Positions 6,198-8,327 of a stretch of DNA of 8,327 bases are shown here, one piece after another. Origin of the DNA: Lachnospiraceae bacterium (GTDB lineage: Bacteria; Bacillota; Clostridia; Lachnospirales; Lachnospiraceae); contig CAAGJU010000227.1 of NCBI GenBank assembly GCA_900770225.1, forward strand, positions 1-8,327. Reading direction: 5' to 3'. The position numbers were made by a program, and so were the translations under genes. The notes below the pieces were generated by a model. It saw only the letters and a list, made by a program, of their open reading frames with translations, had not been told where the DNA came from and did no database searches. Each line of letters begins with the position of its first letter. Position 1 is the stretch's first letter.

Positions 6198-6372
6198 TGC
6201 ATAAGCTACGGATTGCTTCGTGCTTCGCACTCTCGCAATCCTACAGGTATTCGCGTTCTCGCTGTGTTTCACACAGCTCCACGCTCATACCTGTTGCCTT
6301 CGAAACCGCATACAGTCTCTTACACACGCTTCGCGTGTGACGAGCCTGTCTGCGATTCGAAGAGCTTATGCA
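6198..6372 (-). repeat. Intergenic structured repeat, copy B (closing stem plus three arms)
   Basis: This 175-bp copy matches copy A at almost every position outside the tip of arm 2. The closing stem is 10 bp (6198-6207 with 6363-6372). Arm 1: 6210-6216 with 6235-6241. Arm 2: 6243-6250 with 6287-6294, then GCGT 6253-6256 with ACGC 6281-6284, then an apical 7-bp helix at 6261-6277. Arm 3: 6298-6315 with 6346-6362, and the 7-bp hairpin CACACGC-TTC-GCGTGTG inside it. The apical helix of arm 2 differs completely in sequence from copy A yet still pairs. The TAA stop codon of purL (6366-6368) lies inside the right end of the closing stem. No direct target duplication is evident. Confidence 0.85.
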
Positions 6373-8327
6373 CTAAAATAGTTTACACCGCTCTTAAACA
6401 GCTTCATATCCTGCTCGCCGACGATGTTGATGGAGACGCCGTCTCCGCGTCTTTCTGCGTGGCACATCTTGCCATAGATTCGGCCGTCAGGACTTGTGAT
6501 GCCCTCGATATTGAAATAGGAGCCATTGATGTTCCAGTATTCGTCACCGGTGATATTGCCGTCGGCATCGCAGTAGCGTGTCGCGATCTGGCCGTTATCC
6601 TGCAGTCTGCGGATCCATTCACTGTCTGCCACAAAGCGGCCTTCTCCGTGGGAAGCGGGCATTGTGTAGACACCGCCCTCCTCGCAGCCGGCAAGCCATG
6701 GCGACTTCTTCGATACGACCTTAATATAGGCCATCTTCGAGATGTGTCTGTGCACCGTGTTGAATGTCAGCGTAGGAGAATCTTCCTTCTGTCCCACGAT
6801 CTCGCCATAAGGCACGAGGCCGAGCTTGATCAGAGCCTGGAAACCGTTGCAGATACCGAGCGCAAGTCCGTCGCGCTTATTCAGCATATCCATCACGGCC
6901 TCTTTGATCTTTGCATTGCGGAAAGCCGTCGCAAAGAACTTGGCTGATCCGTCAGGTTCGTCGCCGGCAGAGAAGCCGCCGGGGAACATGATGATCTGCG
7001 ACTGGCTGATTGCTTTTTCAAATTCGTCAACAGATTCCAGTATATCCTGTTCGTTGCGATTTCGGAAGACTTTTGTGATCGTCTTCGCGCCGGCCTCTTC
7101 AAAAGCGCGTGCGCTGTCGTACTCGCAGTTGGTTCCCGGGAATACCGGAATAAATACCGTCGGCTGCGCCAGCTTGTGCGGGCAGACTGCCACCGTATCT
7201 CCGTGGTAAAAGCCCTTGTCTTCCACGCCCGTATCCTTCGGCTCAACCTGGGAAACCGGTTTAAACACGCCGCTCAGCGTCTTCATCCAGGTATCGATGG
7301 CCTCATCCACAGGAATCGTCACATCTCTGTAAGAGAAGGTAGCGTCATCCGTCACTTCGCCGATCACCGTATAGGTGGAAGCAAGCTCACTGACCTTGTC
7401 CGCGGGAACTTCCAGAATCAGATCGCCGAAGTAAGGCGTAAACAAGTCGCGCGGATCCACATTGTGCTCAATCTTCACGCCGTTCTTGTTGCCGAACGCC
7501 ATCTTCGATACAGCCGCAGCGATACCGGACCGCTCAACGACATAGGCCGCAGATACTCTTCCGGCCTGCTCGTCCGCATGTACGCAGTCGTACAGGCGCA
7601 TAACCTCATCATATACCGGCAGCTCGTATTCGTCCTTCGGAATATGGATCCAAACCAGACGGTCTCCTGCCTTCTTCAGCTCCGGTGACAGCACATCCTT
7701 AATATGTGCCACATCGACAGCGAAGGACACAAGGGTCGGCGGTACATCGATATCGTTGAAGGTTCCGGACATGGAATCCTTGCCGCCGATGGATGCAAGG
7801 CCGTAGCGCATCTGTGCCTCATAAGCACCGAGCAGAGCGGCAAACGGCTGGCTCCAGCGTTCCGGATCCTCTGTCATTCTGCGGAAATACTCCTGGAAGG
7901 TAAAATGAATCTTCCGGAAATCACCGCCGGCAGCCACGATCTTTGCCATGGACTGCGTAATCGCATAAACTGCGCCATGGTAAGGGCTCCAGCTGGACAG
8001 GTACGGATCAAAGCCATAGGCCATCATGGTCACGGTCGTCGTATTGCCCTTCAGCACCGGTACCTTGGCAACCATTGCCTGTGTCTCGGTCAGCTGGTAT
8101 TTGCCGCCGTAAGGCATGAGCACGCTGGCCGCACCGATGGAGGAGTCGAACATCTCCACAAGGCCCTTCTGAGAGCATGTGTTCAGATCCGCCAGCGTAT
8201 CCAGCCACTTCTTTCTTACGTCGCTGATATCGTCACTTCTCTTCAGCGCGGAATCCTTCGGATCCGGAATGTCGACAAAGACATCCGTCTCCTGATGTGC
8301 GCCGTTCGTGTCAAGGAAGGCACGGGA
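6366..8327 (-). CDS. purL: Phosphoribosylformylglycinamidine synthase, single-chain type, C-terminal part (5' end outside window)
   Basis: The frame is open to the right edge, giving the last 653 residues of a protein that in this large single-chain class is usually about 1250 long. It catalyses step four of purine synthesis: FGAR plus glutamine and ATP gives FGAM. The visible part starts in the second half of the synthetase, with SQKGLVEMFDSSIG (52-65), and continues through GGKDSMSGTF, a conserved PurL signature. A glutaminase domain follows from about residue 388. It has the nucleophile Cys493 in GICNGFQ, and His623 and Glu625 in CHAER completing the triad; SHGEGRF is also conserved. Because this domain is fused, separate PurQ and PurS subunits are not expected for this enzyme. 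A GTG at 8159 is internal Val57, not a start. The last codons, Ser-Ala-stop, run into repeat copy B, which supplies the TAA. No terminator follows other than the repeat itself. Confidence 0.96.
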   Translation of the reverse strand, partial: SRAFLDTNGAHQETDVFVDIPDPKDSALKRSDDISDVRKKWLDTLADLNTCSQKGLVEMFDSSIGAASVLMPYGGKYQLTETQAMVAKVPVLKGNTTTVTMMAYGFDPYLSSWSPYHGAVYAITQSMAKIVAAGGDFRKIHFTFQEYFRRMTEDPERWSQPFAALLGAYEAQMRYGLASIGGKDSMSGTFNDIDVPPTLVSFAVDVAHIKDVLSPELKKAGDRLVWIHIPKDEYELPVYDEVMRLYDCVHADEQAGRVSAAYVVERSGIAAAVSKMAFGNKNGVKIEHNVDPRDLFTPYFGDLILEVPADKVSELASTYTVIGEVTDDATFSYRDVTIPVDEAIDTWMKTLSGVFKPVSQVEPKDTGVEDKGFYHGDTVAVCPHKLAQPTVFIPVFPGTNCEYDSARAFEEAGAKTITKVFRNRNEQDILESVDEFEKAISQSQIIMFPGGFSAGDEPDGSAKFFATAFRNAKIKEAVMDMLNKRDGLALGICNGFQALIKLGLVPYGEIVGQKEDSPTLTFNTVHRHISKMAYIKVVSKKSPWLAGCEEGGVYTMPASHGEGRFVADSEWIRRLQDNGQIATRYCDADGNITGDEYWNINGSYFNIEGITSPDGRIYGKMCHAERRGDGVSINIVGEQDMKLFKSGVNYFSA

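Noticed and set aside
5411..6372. CRISPR repeats
   Set aside because: There are only two copies, each about 175 bp and with internal structure, separated by a gene; there is no short regularly spaced array.
8157..8159. GTG as the purL start
   Set aside because: The reading frame continues without a stop to the window edge, and the upstream residues match the PurL family (DLNTCSQKGL directly before it).

Overview
The window looks like a chromosomal segment from a Clostridia bacterium, most likely Lachnospiraceae-like. The reasons are the protein sequences (ClpC, RadA and a single-chain PurL carrying its own glutaminase domain), the roughly 50% GC content, AGGAGG-type ribosome binding sites and short Rho-independent terminators. 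This placement is judged by eye; no database was searched. All five genes lie on the minus strand. In transcription order, right to left, they are purL (5' end outside the window), a small SEC-C zinc-motif protein, clpC, a 139-residue protein of unknown function, and radA. A strong sigma-A type promoter at the left edge then fires out of the window toward something not seen here.

Layout: 6366-8327 is the C-terminal half of PurL, including the glutamine amidotransferase domain. 6198-6372 is repeat copy B, whose end supplies the purL stop codon. 5635-6150 is the SEC-C protein, with a terminator at 5592-5623. 5411-5592 is repeat copy A. 5272-5410 is the clpC leader, with a hairpin. 2656-5271 is clpC and 2184-2603 the orphan protein, probably co-transcribed with clpC, with a terminator at 2080-2113. 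1805-2077 is a different long inverted-repeat element (C). 1688-1716 may be a weak terminator. 246-1643 is radA. 41-100 is the outward promoter.

The genes are housekeeping and stress functions: purine synthesis, ClpC unfoldase/protease quality control, and RadA recombination repair. The ctsR-mcsA-mcsB partners that often precede clpC in Firmicutes are not here, and no CtsR or CIRCE operator was seen.

The most interesting content is non-coding. Copies A and B, about 175-182 bp each and in the same orientation, can both fold into a closing stem with three arms. At least five base pairs differ between them by compensatory double changes. The loops and the one non-compensated change fit better if the folded strand is the minus strand, the one in which the genes are read. 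Element C, unrelated in sequence, also has a long closing stem around several smaller hairpins. All three elements begin just behind the 3' end of a gene. They look like a mobile or structured-RNA intergenic repeat system rather than random spacer DNA.
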